From the NCBI GenBank assembly GCA_019694595.1, contig JAIBBQ010000005.1, positions 32,013 to 96,012 on the forward strand: 64,000 nt of DNA. Direction: 5' to 3'. Numbering within the stretch: position 1 is the first letter of the stretch; every line of letters begins with the position of its first letter. The notes beneath the pieces were generated by a model, which worked only from the letters and a program-made list of their open reading frames with translations, did no database searches and had not been told where the DNA came from. A program made the position numbers and the translations under genes. The stretch is from Myxococcaceae bacterium. Lineage in GTDB: Bacteria; Myxococcota; Myxococcia; Myxococcales; Myxococcaceae. This document shows, in pieces, positions 1 through 14,467 of the stretch.

Positions 1-174
1 CGGCCCCGGCTAAGTGCTGCTTCAGTTGTGCTGACGATTGCTCTGTCAGCTACGAACTCTTCCCCTGCGAACCCAACGGGCCACGCGTCCGTGGAGGCGT
101 CGCCAGTTCGCACCTCGGCATCCGTTTCCTCGCCAAGCACGGCAGAGAATTGGGCGGAGGAAATCACAACGTGA
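1..174 (+). other. Open frame at the left edge: possible 3' end of an upstream gene
   Basis: Two frames are open from the first base. Frame 1 runs to a TGA at 172-174, whose first bases overlap the GTG start at 171 (a GTGA overlap), as expected for the tail of a translationally coupled upstream gene. Frame 3 is also open from base 3 and is in frame with the next gene, so it could instead be a Cys-rich N-terminal extension of that gene. The sequence alone does not decide. I lean toward frame 1 because a Shine-Dalgarno-like GGAGG sits just before the GTG. Confidence 0.3.
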
Positions 175-578
175 GTCCGACGCCTCGGCTTTGTTACTTC
201 GTCATCTGTGATGAAGTTCGCCAAGAACAGTCGAAGAAGATGTTCCTGGTCGGCGCGTACGGCAGTGCGCTCATTGTCGAGGGAAGCTTTCCTGCGACGC
301 TACGCAGGCTGGTCCTCTATGCGTGCGTCAGAGCCGAAAAGCCGTCGGAGAAAGTGATCATCTGGGTCCGGGTGCCTGGCGCGGTGCCCGAGCGTAGAGA
401 GTTGCAAGTCACTCCCGCTGGTCCGATGGATGCGATGAGCCTTCAGTTCGTTCTTGAGCCCTGCAACTTCGCTGAGGCTGGAGAACTTCGCGTCGACTTC
501 GAGTTCGAAGATGGTCACCAAGAAACCGGCCGAATCGACGTACTTGATCGAGAGCGGTACCAGCAAACGAAGTGGTAG
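171..578 (+). CDS. DUF6941-like protein of unknown function
   Basis: This encodes 135 residues with no signal peptide or membrane segment, so it is probably cytoplasmic. The N-terminal pattern (YFVICDEVRQEQ, then FLVGAYG about ten residues later) resembles the DUF6941 family as I remember it, a family without an assigned function. I chose GTG 171 because GGAGG at 156-160 lies ten bases upstream; a TTG at 150 in the same frame has no such site, and the frame stays open to the window edge. Third codon positions carry many more A and T bases than in the genes that follow, suggesting transfer or a relaxed, weakly expressed gene. The family call is from memory and tentative. Confidence 0.55.
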   Translation: MSPTPRLCYFVICDEVRQEQSKKMFLVGAYGSALIVEGSFPATLRRLVLYACVRAEKPSEKVIIWVRVPGAVPERRELQVTPAGPMDAMSLQFVLEPCNFAEAGELRVDFEFEDGHQETGRIDVLDRERYQQTKW

Positions 579-617
579 GCGGTGACGGCCAATAGCGTGC
601 GGTGGTATTCGACCGCC

Positions 618-2405
<1,788 letters not shown>

Positions 2406-2471
2406 GCGGTCGTTTCGATCGCGGATCCACCTGTGCGCGGCGACCTGCCGCGCTACAGTCCGCAGCCTTCG

Positions 2472-3581
2472 ATGGCGATGCTTCGCGCCGACTACGCCCT
2501 GTTCCTCGACGCGCCTCCGGTGGCGCCCGCGGCGCCGCGCGGCCTCGACGTGTCCCTGACGCCGCTGGCCACCGGCTTCACCCACGAGCCGAGCGACGAG
2601 CTCTTCGGCCCGCACGTCAGCGCCTTCACCCGGGCGCCTCACGGGGCCGGCTTCCTGCTGTCGATCGCCGCGCCGGTGAAGGGCGATGCGGGCGCCTTCT
2701 TCGCCATGGCCCACCAGACCTTGCTCGCCGCGGTGGCCGGCCGCGAAGGCTGGGTGCTCGACGTGCTCAAGCTCTGGCCCCAGCCGGTGGACAAGCTGGG
2801 CGACCTGCCCGACGAGCCGCTGCCCGAGGACCTGTTCTCCATCGCCTTCCGGGAGCAGGGCGAGCACGGGCTGCGCGCGGAGACGGTGGGGCTGTCGAAG
2901 CTCGGACAGAAGGAACTCTCGTTCCAGTTCAAGGGCCACGCGCTCATCGAAGACGCCACGCTGCTGTGCGCGCACTTCGCCGACTGGATCTTCGGCCAGC
3001 GCCGCCGCGTCGAAGGCGGCGCCCAGGTGGCGTTCGGGCTGGAGACGCTCACCTTCCGCAGCGCGACGCCCGACGGCACCCCGTTCCGCGGCTGGCACCC
3101 GCCGCTGGTGCTGCGCCTGCTGTCGCCCGAGCGCTTCCCGGGCGTGGGCGCGCTCGAGGTGCTCGGGCGCACGCTGCCGTGGGAGCCCGCCGAGGCCGAG
3201 CTCACCTTCGCGCTGGAGCGCTCGGCGGCGCAGCGCACGCTGCTCGAAGCCCACGGGCTGTCCGGCGAGTCGCCGCACGTCGGCGCGCTCGCCCGGGCCT
3301 GCGCCTGCCTGGGCACCGGACCCTTCGTGGGCACCCGGGTGGAGCCGCACGCGCAGCGCGACAGCGGCTGGCTGTTCGCCTGCGAGTCGGGCCACCACCC
3401 CGATCAGCTCGCCGAGCTGAGCCTGGGCGAGCTCGCGCGCCGGGTGGAGCGCATCATCCCCGTGCTCGCGCTGCCGCCCGGGGCGTCCGCTCGCTTCGAC
3501 GGCGACGCCGTGCAGCTGATGCTCGATCGGGTCACCCGCGGGCTCTCCGACGGCGAAGACAGTGACGTCTCGTCGATCTGA
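2472..3581 (+). CDS. Unknown protein with a C-terminal Imm33/DUF2185-like segment
   Basis: This is a cytoplasmic-looking protein of about 369 residues between the two mutase subunit genes. The C-terminal stretch (DSGWLFACESGHHPDQ, then a run ending IIPVLALPPGASARF) resembles the Imm33/DUF2185 domain, in which a GW-containing strand is followed by an IIP-x-L-x-x-P motif. The first half recalls DUF4261-type proteins but I cannot confirm that. No catalytic motif is evident. GTG 2433 and ATG 2478 are alternative starts in the same frame, none with a clear ribosome site. The gene overlaps the next one by 20 bases and is probably co-transcribed with the mutase, without an obvious role in it. Confidence 0.6.
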   Translation: MAMLRADYALFLDAPPVAPAAPRGLDVSLTPLATGFTHEPSDELFGPHVSAFTRAPHGAGFLLSIAAPVKGDAGAFFAMAHQTLLAAVAGREGWVLDVLKLWPQPVDKLGDLPDEPLPEDLFSIAFREQGEHGLRAETVGLSKLGQKELSFQFKGHALIEDATLLCAHFADWIFGQRRRVEGGAQVAFGLETLTFRSATPDGTPFRGWHPPLVLRLLSPERFPGVGALEVLGRTLPWEPAEAELTFALERSAAQRTLLEAHGLSGESPHVGALARACACLGTGPFVGTRVEPHAQRDSGWLFACESGHHPDQLAELSLGELARRVERIIPVLALPPGASARFDGDAVQLMLDRVTRGLSDGEDSDVSSI

Positions 3582-4278
3582 GCCCTTCTGGGGCGAGCTC
3601 TACCTGCGCAGCACCCGGCCGTTCCTCTCGGCGAAGGCCACCTCCGACGAGCGGGCCTTCCTCGCCCGCACCTTCGCAGGCGCCCAGGGCCCGGTGGTCG
3701 ACCTGGGCTGTGGCCACGGCCGGCACCTGTACGCCCAGCCCCCTGGCTTCGTGGGGGTGGACTTCGACCGCCTCTCCCTCGAGGAGGCCCGGACCTGTGC
3801 GCCCTGCGCGCAGGCCGACTTCTTCCGGCTGCCGCTGCGCACCGGGTCCATGGGGGGCGCCTACGGCTGGTACAACGCGCTGCTCACCTTCGAGGACGAG
3901 CGGCAGCAGGTGCTCTTCGCCGAGGTGGCCCGGGCGCTGAAGCCCGGGGCCCGCTTCGTGGTGCACACGCTGCCCCGGGGGCCACTCGAGGCCGAGCCCG
4001 AAGCCCGGTTCGACGGGGCGCTGCCCGACGGGTCGCACCTGCTGGAGATCGCCCGCTTCGACGCCCGCACCGGGAAGGACCACACCACCCGGACGCTGAC
4101 CACCCCGGACGGGCGCGTCATGACCGCCACCTACTTCATCCGGTACTATTTCCCCGAAGAGCTGCTCGCGTTGCTGGAAGCTGTTGGTTTTCGAGCAGAT
4201 TTCATGCATGGAGCCGCAGATGGGCGGCCGCTTGGTGCGGACGCTACGGATCTCATCGTGGGAGTGCGACGTGGGTGA
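3562..4278 (+). CDS. Class I SAM-dependent methyltransferase
   Basis: The 238-residue product has a clear SAM-binding motif I ([14 protein letters not shown], near residue 50), an acidic residue at the end of the next strand (VGVDFD), and a later segment typical of small class I methyltransferases ([14 protein letters not shown]). There is no signal or membrane segment. The substrate is unknown. The GTG start lies inside the previous gene, and the end overlaps the B12-subunit gene by eight bases, so it is co-transcribed with both mutase subunits. Its position may reflect shared regulation rather than shared chemistry. Confidence 0.8.
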   Translation: MTSRRSEPFWGELYLRSTRPFLSAKATSDERAFLARTFAGAQGPVVDLGCGHGRHLYAQPPGFVGVDFDRLSLEEARTCAPCAQADFFRLPLRTGSMGGAYGWYNALLTFEDERQQVLFAEVARALKPGARFVVHTLPRGPLEAEPEARFDGALPDGSHLLEIARFDARTGKDHTTRTLTTPDGRVMTATYFIRYYFPEELLALLEAVGFRADFMHGAADGRPLGADATDLIVGVRRG

Positions 4279-4675
4279 ACGGAAGCTGAGAATCCTGGTG
4301 GCGAAGCCTGGCCTCGACGGTCACGACCGGGGCGCGAAGATCATCGCCCGGGCGCTGCGCGACGCGGGCATGGAGGTCATCTACACGGGGCTGCACCAGA
4401 CGCCCGAGATGATCGTCAGCGCCGCGATCCAGGAAGACGTCGACGCCATCGGCATGTCGATCATGTCCGGCGCCCACCTGACGCTCTTCCCCGCGGTCAT
4501 CGAGCTCCTGCGGGCGCAGAAGGCCGCCGACATCAAGGTGTTCGGGGGCGGCATCATCCCCGACGGCGACATCCCGGTGCTGAAGCAGAAGGGCGTGAGC
4601 GCGATCTTCACCCCCGGCGCGAGCACCCAGGACATCGTCAGCTGGATCAACCAGAACATTCCCAACCGGGTCTGA
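4271..4675 (+). CDS. B12-binding (small) subunit of acyl-CoA mutase
   Basis: This 134-residue protein is a complete cobalamin-binding domain. The cobalt-ligand motif DxHxxG is present as D16-G-H18-D-R-G21, followed by the conserved SIMSGAH and GGGIIPDGD segments that shape the nucleotide-tail pocket. It pairs with the large subunit at 618-2405, as in isobutyryl-CoA mutase and some methylmalonyl-CoA mutases that keep the two parts on separate chains. I chose GTG 4271 because GGGAG lies seven bases upstream and the protein then matches the usual length; an in-frame ATG at 4184 would add 29 non-conserved residues. The start overlaps the methyltransferase stop. Confidence 0.92.
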   Translation: MGERKLRILVAKPGLDGHDRGAKIIARALRDAGMEVIYTGLHQTPEMIVSAAIQEDVDAIGMSIMSGAHLTLFPAVIELLRAQKAADIKVFGGGIIPDGDIPVLKQKGVSAIFTPGASTQDIVSWINQNIPNRV

Positions 4676-4688
4676 CGGGCGGTCTCCC

Positions 4689-5651
4689 ATGGCGCAGGCC
4701 AGCACAGCGGGTCACGGTTCGCCGGTGCTGGCCACGCTGCCCAGGGAAGTGCAGCTCTACGAGGTGGGCCCGCGCGACGGGCTCCAGAACGAGCTGCGCA
4801 CGCTGAGCACCGAAGACAAGGTGCGGCTCATCGAGGCGCTGGTCGACGCCGGCGTCCGCCGCATCGAGGTCTCGAGCTTCGTCTCGCCCCGGTGGGTGCC
4901 CCAGCTCGCCGACGCCGAGAAGGTGCTGGAGCTGCTCCCGCGGCGCGCCGGGGTCGTCTACTCGGCGCTGGTCCCCAACCTGAAGGGGCTCGAGCGCGCG
5001 CGCGCCGCCGGCCTGCAGGAAGCCGCGGTCTTCCTCTCGGTGACCGAGGCGCACTCGCGCAAGAACATCAACAAGACCGTCGACGAGGCGGTGGCCACCG
5101 CGCACGAGGTGAGCGACGCCGCGCGCGCCGCCGGCATGCGGGTGCGCTGCTACCTGTCCACCGTCTGGGGCTGCCCGTACGAAGGCAAGGTGTCGACCGC
5201 CCAGGTGGTCGCGCTCTGCACGCGGCTCGAGCGTCTCGGGCTCTACCAGCTGTCGCTGGGCGACACGATCGGCGTGGGCACCCCGGGGCAGACCGCCGAG
5301 CTGCTGGAGGCGATCTTCCCCATCTTCCCGCGAGAGAAGATCGCGCTGCACTTCCACGACACCCGGGGCACCGCGCTCGCCAACGCGCTGGTCGGCCTGT
5401 CGATGGGCGTCACCACCTTCGACGCCAGCGTGGGCGGCCTGGGCGGCTGCCCGTACGCGCCGGGCGCCGCGGGCAACCTCGCCAGCGAGGACCTGGTCTA
5501 CATGCTCGACGGGCTGGGCATCTCGACCGGGGTCTCGCTCCAGAAGCTGGTGCACGCCGGTGAGCTCGCGCAGACGCTCGTGGGCCGCAAGCTCTCGGGC
5601 AAGTACCTGCAGGCGGCGCTGGGCGAACTCGAGCGCATCCGCGCCCGCTGA
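4689..5651 (+). CDS. mvaB: Hydroxymethylglutaryl-CoA lyase
   Basis: This enzyme cleaves HMG-CoA to acetyl-CoA and acetoacetate, the last step of leucine breakdown. The 320 residues carry the metal-binding VGPRDGLQNE (26-35), HFHDTRG (221-227) and the family signature GGLGGCPYAPGAAGN (249-263) containing catalytic Cys254. No targeting sequence is visible, so the enzyme is cytoplasmic. The gene follows the mutase B12 subunit by 13 bases and likely ends the same operon. Its acetoacetate product would feed the CoA-transferase and thiolase at 55386-57923. The gene ends only five bases from the convergent gene at 5657. Confidence 0.95.
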   Translation: MAQASTAGHGSPVLATLPREVQLYEVGPRDGLQNELRTLSTEDKVRLIEALVDAGVRRIEVSSFVSPRWVPQLADAEKVLELLPRRAGVVYSALVPNLKGLERARAAGLQEAAVFLSVTEAHSRKNINKTVDEAVATAHEVSDAARAAGMRVRCYLSTVWGCPYEGKVSTAQVVALCTRLERLGLYQLSLGDTIGVGTPGQTAELLEAIFPIFPREKIALHFHDTRGTALANALVGLSMGVTTFDASVGGLGGCPYAPGAAGNLASEDLVYMLDGLGISTGVSLQKLVHAGELAQTLVGRKLSGKYLQAALGELERIRAR

Positions 5652-5656
5652 CGGCG

Positions 5657-6568
5657 CTAGGCGACCACGCCGTTCGACAGCTCGCGCGGCTCGTCGATCA
5701 GCAGGCGTTCCTTCACCTGACCACGCACACCCCGGGTGACGATCGCCAGCTCGGTGGGGCCGGCCAGGGGAATGCTCACCTTGTGGGAGCGGTCGGGGGT
5801 CCAGGTCTGGCCGCTGTTCAGGTCGACCACGGACTCCCGGGCATGGAGCGTCAGCTCGAGCACGTGCGAGGCGTGGAGCGCGTAGGTCACCGGGCTCGCG
5901 CCGGGGTGGTAGCCGCCCGTCGGGAGGTCGCCGGTCCCGGTGATGGTGCTGGTGAGCGTCGCCGCCCGCCCGCCCGGCGTCGCACCGGTGGTGTCGATGG
6001 TGGCCAGGGGCTTCGAGAAGTAGAGCCGGTTGAAGAGCTCCTTCGCCAGGTAGTGCTCGTCCGGCGTGAAGACCTGCAGCGCCTTGGCGAAGTCGTCGGG
6101 GCCGATGGTGCGCTGGCCGGCGCCGGCGACGCGCTGGGCGAACGCCTTCAGATCGGTGTCCAGCACCGGGCGGCCGGTGGGCGGCGAGCTCTGGAGCACC
6201 TGCAGGCGCCCGGACAGGGTGGAGATGGGCACTTCCTTCACCCACGCCACCTGGGGCGGCGTCGTCATCAGCCGCATCGCCTGGGCCGGAGTCTCGTACA
6301 TCGCCTGGTAGAGCACCCCGGCGGCCTGCGCCATGCGCTTCTCGGGCGCCGAGAGCCCCTGGGCCACGGTCCGGCCCATCGCCACGAAGGACGACAGCTC
6401 GCCTTGCGAGATGACGCCGTCGGGCTGGACCTCGGTGCCGGCGCGCCGGGTCTGATCGGGCAGCATGTCGACGCGCCGCGCGGCGGTGGCGGCCTCCGCG
6501 GGCTTGGCGCGAGCCAGTCCCTGCATCGCCCGGGCAAACGCGTCGTTGGCGAGTCCTTTGGTGGCCAT
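5657..6568 (-). CDS. Unknown soluble protein with a possible EF-hand-like loop
   Basis: This encodes 303 residues with no signal peptide, lipobox or membrane helix. I do not recognise a family. The N-terminal third is Ala/Arg-rich and probably helical and includes DGVISQGEL, which fits the later half of an EF-hand loop but is a weak match. The C-terminal part alternates hydrophobic residues and looks beta-rich. It stands alone between mvaB (five bases away, convergent) and the PilZ-Hsp70 gene, about 100 bases upstream on the same strand, so it could be co-transcribed with the latter. ATG 6568 is the natural start. No function can be assigned. Confidence 0.6.
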   Translation of the reverse strand: MATKGLANDAFARAMQGLARAKPAEAATAARRVDMLPDQTRRAGTEVQPDGVISQGELSSFVAMGRTVAQGLSAPEKRMAQAAGVLYQAMYETPAQAMRLMTTPPQVAWVKEVPISTLSGRLQVLQSSPPTGRPVLDTDLKAFAQRVAGAGQRTIGPDDFAKALQVFTPDEHYLAKELFNRLYFSKPLATIDTTGATPGGRAATLTSTITGTGDLPTGGYHPGASPVTYALHASHVLELTLHARESVVDLNSGQTWTPDRSHKVSIPLAGPTELAIVTRGVRGQVKERLLIDEPRELSNGVVA

Positions 6569-6667
6569 ACCCGTATGGAACCCCGACCCTCACCATAGGT
6601 GCAAGCAATTCGAAGAAGGGCGCCGCCAGGCGGCGAGCCCGCCGAGGCACCTGGCCGGCTGACCGCG

Positions 6668-8863
6668 TCAGCCGCCGAACAGGCCCTTGAGCCAGCCGAG
6701 GAACCCCTTCTTCGGCTTGGCCTCGGCAGGGGGCGCCGCGGCGGCGGGGCCGGGCACCGGGGCGAGCTTGGCGGCGCTCACCTTGGTGGAAGCGGGCGCG
6801 GGCGGGGCACCCGGCGCCGCTGCGGCGTCGCCCAGCTTCTGGCGCACGGTCGCGGGGGTGTCCTTGGTGGTGAGCGTCACCTTGACCTCGCGCCCGGTCG
6901 TCTCCTCGCGGGCGGTGAGGTTGAGCAGGCACTCGCTGGTGACCTCGAACGAGAGCTCGACGTGCACCGAGCCCTTGGGGCCCTTGGGCAGCCCGGTGAG
7001 CTTCACCGTGCCCAGGTACTCGTTGTCGAGCGCGCCGTTGCCTTCGCCCTGGAAGACGGTGAGCTCGAGCTCGGGCTGATCGTCGCGCGTGGTGTGGTGC
7101 ACGTGCGAGCGCTTGGTGGGCAGGGTGGTGTTGCGGGGGATCACCGGCTTGAAGCGCCCCCCGGGCAGGCCCACGCCGATGGTCATCGGCAGCACGTCGA
7201 TGAGCACGATGCCGTCGGCGTTTGACAAGGAATTCGCCAGCAGCGCGGCGCCGAGCGCCACCGCCTCGTCGGGGTGCACGTTGTGGGCGGGCTTCTTGCC
7301 GAAGAACGCCTCGATCTGCTCGTGCACCAGCGGGAAGCGGCTCTGGCCACCGACGAGGATCACCTCGTCGATGTCGGACGCCTTCAGGTTGCGCGCCGCG
7401 AGCACCTCGCCGCAGACCTTGATGGTGCGGGCCACCAGCTCGCGGGTGAGATCGTAGAGCGCGGTGCGGGTGAGCGTGACGTCGAGGTCGAGCGGCTTGC
7501 CGTCGACCATGGTGAGGAAGGGCACGTGGACCCGCGCCTCGGTGCGCTCGGACAGCGCGCACTTGGCCCGCTCCGCCGCGTCGAGCACGCGCTGCATCGC
7601 CACCCGGTCGCCCTGGAACTTGAGCCCGGTCTTCGCGGTGAACTGCTCGAAGAGGTACGCCACGATGGCGTTGTCGAAGTCGAGACCGCCGAGGAACGTG
7701 TCGCCGCCCGTCGAGACCACCTCGTAGATGGTGTCGTTCAGCTCCAGCACCGAGGCGTCGAAGGTGCCGCCGCCGAGGTCGTAGATCAGGATGCGCTTCG
7801 ACAGCTTGCGCCCGTAGCCGAACGCCAGCGCCGCCGCGGTGGGCTCGTTGACGATGCGCTCCACGTGGAGCCCTGCCAGCCGGCCCGCTTCCCGCACCGC
7901 CTGGCGCTGGTTGTCGTTGTAGTAGGCGGGCACGGTGATCACCGCGCGGGACACCGGCGTGGCGAGCTGGAGCTGCGCGAGCTCGCGGACCTCGCGGAGG
8001 ATCAGCGCCGAGATCTGCTGCAGCGTGTAGACGCGGTCGCCCAGGCGGACCGCCGCGTCGCCTTCGGGGCCAGGGCAGATCTCGTAGGCGAAGCGGTCCT
8101 TGATCTCCTGCACCACCGGCGACTCGAAGGCGCGGCCCACCAGGCGCTTGGCGCCGTACACCGTGAGCCGGGGGTTGGTGAGCAGCTGGCCCTTCGCGGG
8201 GTGCCCGACCACCAGCTTGCCGCGGGCGTTGAGCGCGAGGATCGACGGCACCGTGTGGTACCCCTCGCGGGACTTGAGCACCTGCGGCTTGCCGCCCTTC
8301 ACGAAGGCCGCGCAGGAGTTCGTGGTGCCGAGGTCGATGCCGATGATCGGCCCGTCGCGCTTGGGCGGCTCGGTGGGCGCCTCGAAGGCCGGAGCGGCGA
8401 TGGTCGGGGCCGCGCTCTGCACCACGACGCGGCCCTTCTCCTGCGACGGCAGCGGCTTCTCGACCTGCGACGCGGGCACCACCGGGGCCACCGCCGCCGG
8501 GTTCTTCTCCGCGGGGCCCACGTTGGCGGGGAGCGGCGGCTCGTCGCTCTTGGCGTGGGGCAGGGTGGCCGCCACCGAGTCGAGGAAGCGCTGGCTCGCC
8601 TCGTCCGGCTGGAGGAACTTGATGCCCATGCCGGTGACGCCGGTGCCCGACGCCCCGGTGACCCAGGCCACCTCGGCCTGCGCGTGGAGCAAGCGGTCGC
8701 CGTTCGACAGCCGCAGGTCGAGGACGATCTTGGTCCCTGGCGCCTTGAGCGACTTGGCGCGGAGGTAGATGCCCCCCCGGGTCAAGTTCACGCCGTACTT
8801 CTGAAGGAATTCCTCGGGGCTGCCAAACGGCAGCTTCACCGACAGGCCAATCGGGTCCGCCAC
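6668..8863 (-). CDS. PilZ-Hsp70 fusion (TIGR02266-type N-terminus, DnaK-like ATPase and substrate domains)
   Basis: The first ~105 residues form a PilZ-type domain of the myxobacterial TIGR02266 kind ([13 protein letters not shown], then [10 protein letters not shown] in place of the NxSxxG motif; no clear RxxxR, so c-di-GMP binding is doubtful). A Pro/Ala/Lys linker follows, then a full Hsp70: [15 protein letters not shown] from about residue 173, [21 protein letters not shown], and a beta-rich substrate domain. The C-terminus is a short Ala/Pro-rich tail instead of the DnaK lid. It is probably a specialised chaperone, not the housekeeping DnaK, and no dnaJ or grpE is nearby. GTG 8905 would add 14 basic residues; I prefer GTG 8863, where PilZ homology begins. 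Confidence 0.88.
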   Translation of the reverse strand: MADPIGLSVKLPFGSPEEFLQKYGVNLTRGGIYLRAKSLKAPGTKIVLDLRLSNGDRLLHAQAEVAWVTGASGTGVTGMGIKFLQPDEASQRFLDSVAATLPHAKSDEPPLPANVGPAEKNPAAVAPVVPASQVEKPLPSQEKGRVVVQSAAPTIAAPAFEAPTEPPKRDGPIIGIDLGTTNSCAAFVKGGKPQVLKSREGYHTVPSILALNARGKLVVGHPAKGQLLTNPRLTVYGAKRLVGRAFESPVVQEIKDRFAYEICPGPEGDAAVRLGDRVYTLQQISALILREVRELAQLQLATPVSRAVITVPAYYNDNQRQAVREAGRLAGLHVERIVNEPTAAALAFGYGRKLSKRILIYDLGGGTFDASVLELNDTIYEVVSTGGDTFLGGLDFDNAIVAYLFEQFTAKTGLKFQGDRVAMQRVLDAAERAKCALSERTEARVHVPFLTMVDGKPLDLDVTLTRTALYDLTRELVARTIKVCGEVLAARNLKASDIDEVILVGGQSRFPLVHEQIEAFFGKKPAHNVHPDEAVALGAALLANSLSNADGIVLIDVLPMTIGVGLPGGRFKPVIPRNTTLPTKRSHVHHTTRDDQPELELTVFQGEGNGALDNEYLGTVKLTGLPKGPKGSVHVELSFEVTSECLLNLTAREETTGREVKVTLTTKDTPATVRQKLGDAAAAPGAPPAPASTKVSAAKLAPVPGPAAAAPPAEAKPKKGFLGWLKGLFGG

Positions 8864-8987
8864 GGGACGCCTAGTGTCCTTGGTGCGACGCCGGTTTGCC
8901 AGCACTTTGGCGGGGGTGGGAACCCTGCCGCCCCCGCGATGTCGTGACCGTTCGTAGATCGTTCCCCACCAAGGAAAGAGGCATTCG

Positions 8988-10745
8988 ATGCGCCGCAGGC
9001 TCTCCGCCGCAGTGGTGATGTGTGTGCTCGCAGGCTGTCAGACGAAACCACCGCTCGAGGTGTCGCAGGCGGCTCCTTCGAACGCCAAGCGTGAAGACGG
9101 AGCGATGGGGAAAGACGTTCTGGCAAAGGCGCTGCCCGGCCCGCAGGTGGGCGAAGTCCAAGGCAAGACAATGGAAGACCAGAAGAAGCTGTCGCGAGCC
9201 GGTTTGCTCGGCTCCCTCAACCAAGGTGCGGCCTCGAACGTCTTCGGGCCAGGCGGCCTGGGCGCCGGAGTCGGGAGTGGCATCGGTCACGGAGGAGGTG
9301 GCCTCGGGGCCGTCGGCCACGGTGCCGGCGTCGCGGGCCCGGTCGTCTCGGGGCGCATGGGGCTCAAGGGCGGCGACCTGCGCTCCCCGGGCGAGGACTA
9401 CGGGCCGGCGTCGATCAACGGCTGGGTCGAGGCCAGCGCCGATCACCTGTCGACCTTCGCCGCCGACGTCGACACCGCCAGCTACACCGTGGCGCGCCGC
9501 AAGCTCCTCGGGGGCGAGCTGCCTCCGCCGGACTCGGTGCGGGTCGAGGAATGGCTCAACTACTTCCGCTACCGCTACCCCGAGCCCACCGAAGGGCCGC
9601 TCGCGGTGACGCTCGACGCGGCGCCGTCGCCCTTCACCGCCGGCAAGACGCTGCTGCGCGTGGGCGTGCAGGCCCGGCGCCTCGCGGTCAGCGAGCGCAA
9701 GCAGGCGCACCTCACCTTCCTGGTCGACGTGTCGGGGAGCATGCAGGGGCCTGATCGGCTGCCGCTCGCCAAGCGGGCGCTGCGGCTGCTGGTCGACAAC
9801 CTGCGCGACGGCGACACCGTGGCGCTGGTCACCTACGCCGGCCGGGTGTCGCTGGTGCTGCCGCCCACCGGCATCGAGCACCGGGTCGCGATTCACGAGG
9901 CGATCGAAGGCCTGTCTGCCGGGGGCTCGACCGCGATGTCGTCGGGCATCGAGCTCGCCTACGCCCAGGCGGTGAAGGGGCTCGACGCCCGCTCGTTCTC
10001 GCGGGTGCTGGTGCTGTCCGACGGCGACGCCAACGTGGGCGCCACCTCGCACGACGACATCCTGAAGCTGATCCAGGGCCACGTGAAGGAAGGGGTGACG
10101 CTCACCACCGTCGGCTTCGGCATGGGCAACTACAAGGACGGGCTGATGGAGCAGCTCGCCGACAAGGGCAACGGCAACCACTTCTATTGCGACTCGCTCT
10201 TCGAGGCGCACCGCATCTTCGTCGAGCAGCTGGGGTCTACCCTCGAGGTCGTCGCCCAGGACGTGAAGTTCCAGGTCGACTTCGACCCCGCGCAGGTGAA
10301 GCGGTACCGGCTCGTGGGGTACGAGAACCGCGACCTCGCCGACCGCGACTTCCGCAACGACAAGGTCGACGCCGGCGAGGTCGGCTCGGGCCACTCGGTG
10401 ACCGCGCTCTACGAGCTCGAGCTCGCGGCGGGGGCCGGTGAAGGCCTGGCCACGGTGCGGGTGCGCGCCAAGAAGCCGCGGGGCACCGAGGCCTCGGAAT
10501 GGGCGTTCCCCGTGCACGCCGCGGCGCTGCATTCCAGCGCGGAGGCCGCCGGCAAGGACTTCCAGTTCGCCGCCGCGGTGATGGGCGCCGCCGAGCTCTT
10601 CCGCCAGTCTCCCCACGCCAAGGGCACCCGCTACGACGACGTGCTGGCGCTCGCCCGGGGCGCGGCCGACACCGCCGATCGCCGCCAGTTCGTCGAGCTG
10701 CTGGAAAAGGCGCGCGCGGTCGCGATGACGCTCGCCTCGCGCTGA
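8988..10745 (+). CDS. VWA-domain lipoprotein (YfbK family)
   Basis: The 585-residue product starts with a lipoprotein signal (lipobox LAGC, Cys17), then a Gly-rich spacer of about 90 residues. Next come the YfbK-type N-terminal segment ([17 protein letters not shown]), a von Willebrand factor A domain with a complete MIDAS start D247-V-S-G-S251, and the conserved C-terminal domain seen in YfbK relatives (DUF3520-like). Such proteins are thought to bind partners through a metal at the MIDAS; the partner is unknown. AAGGAAAGAGG lies just before ATG 8988. The gene is divergent from the Hsp70 fusion and is followed by guaB after a 45-base gap holding a strong hairpin. Confidence 0.88.
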   Translation: MRRRLSAAVVMCVLAGCQTKPPLEVSQAAPSNAKREDGAMGKDVLAKALPGPQVGEVQGKTMEDQKKLSRAGLLGSLNQGAASNVFGPGGLGAGVGSGIGHGGGGLGAVGHGAGVAGPVVSGRMGLKGGDLRSPGEDYGPASINGWVEASADHLSTFAADVDTASYTVARRKLLGGELPPPDSVRVEEWLNYFRYRYPEPTEGPLAVTLDAAPSPFTAGKTLLRVGVQARRLAVSERKQAHLTFLVDVSGSMQGPDRLPLAKRALRLLVDNLRDGDTVALVTYAGRVSLVLPPTGIEHRVAIHEAIEGLSAGGSTAMSSGIELAYAQAVKGLDARSFSRVLVLSDGDANVGATSHDDILKLIQGHVKEGVTLTTVGFGMGNYKDGLMEQLADKGNGNHFYCDSLFEAHRIFVEQLGSTLEVVAQDVKFQVDFDPAQVKRYRLVGYENRDLADRDFRNDKVDAGEVGSGHSVTALYELELAAGAGEGLATVRVRAKKPRGTEASEWAFPVHAAALHSSAEAAGKDFQFAAAVMGAAELFRQSPHAKGTRYDDVLALARGAADTADRRQFVELLEKARAVAMTLASR

Positions 10746-10763
10746 TCCGCAGGTGACGTCGGG

Positions 10764-12254
<1,491 letters not shown>

Positions 12255-12257
12255 CCG

Positions 12258-12842
12258 CTACTTCTTCGGCTTCTTGGCGTCGGGCTTCACTTCGACCTTC
12301 TTCTCGGCGTTCGCCACCCGGTTGAGCAGGGCGTCGCGGTCGTCGCCGTTGAGCGTCTCGATCGCCTGGCGCAGCACGGTGAAGTCCAGCCGGGCCACCA
12401 CCACCGTCGAGCCGCCGCGGATCTCCTGCACGGTGGGCACGTCGACCAGCTCGCGCACGTAGCGCTCGAATTCCACCTTCACGTCGGCCGACTGCTGCAC
12501 GCATTCCTCGCGCGCGGCGACCAGCTCCTGGCTGCCTTCCTTGTAGGCGAGATCGGGGTTGCGGCTCATCGCCTCTTCGAACTTCTGCCGGCGGGCGTTG
12601 AGCGACTCGTAGAGCTCGATGTACGTCTGCAGCCGGTCGGTCTCCGGGCGGGTGTCGTTGCGCGCCTTCTGCAGCGTGTCGTTGGTGTCGCTGCACTTGA
12701 TGCGCGACAGCTCTTCCGCGGTGGCGGCGCTCTTGGGGTCCTTCGACTGGGTCTCGCGCTCCAGGCGCTCTTCCGAGGTGATCTCCTTGACGCACCCGGA
12801 AAGGACCACCGCCGCCGCCGCTGCCACCAGTCGCTTGAGCAT
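12258..12842 (-). CDS. Small helical lipoprotein of unknown function
   Basis: This 194-residue protein begins with a lipoprotein signal (lipobox LSGC, Cys17) and continues as a mostly helical, highly charged chain rich in Glu, Arg and Lys, ending in a Lys/Pro-rich tail. Two further cysteines (IKCSD and EECVQQ) could form a disulfide in the periplasm. I recognise no domain. It is transcribed opposite to guaB and guaA and sits between them; its start is 64 bases from that of guaA, so the two share a divergent promoter region. Confidence 0.72.
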   Translation of the reverse strand: MLKRLVAAAAAVVLSGCVKEITSEERLERETQSKDPKSAATAEELSRIKCSDTNDTLQKARNDTRPETDRLQTYIELYESLNARRQKFEEAMSRNPDLAYKEGSQELVAAREECVQQSADVKVEFERYVRELVDVPTVQEIRGGSTVVVARLDFTVLRQAIETLNGDDRDALLNRVANAEKKVEVKPDAKKPKK

Positions 12843-12906
12843 TGCGCGAAAGTCTCGTTTCGCTAGACGGCGGTGTCAACGCATCACGGTGAGAGGACGA
12901 ACGGCG

Positions 12907-14457
<1,551 letters not shown>

Positions 14458-14467
14458 CGCCGGCGCG

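Noticed and set aside
8919..8947. GGAACC followed 17 bases later by TCGTGA upstream of the VWA gene, as an ECF-sigma promoter
   Set aside because: The -10 part is a poor match and no ECF sigma gene is nearby; too weak to list.
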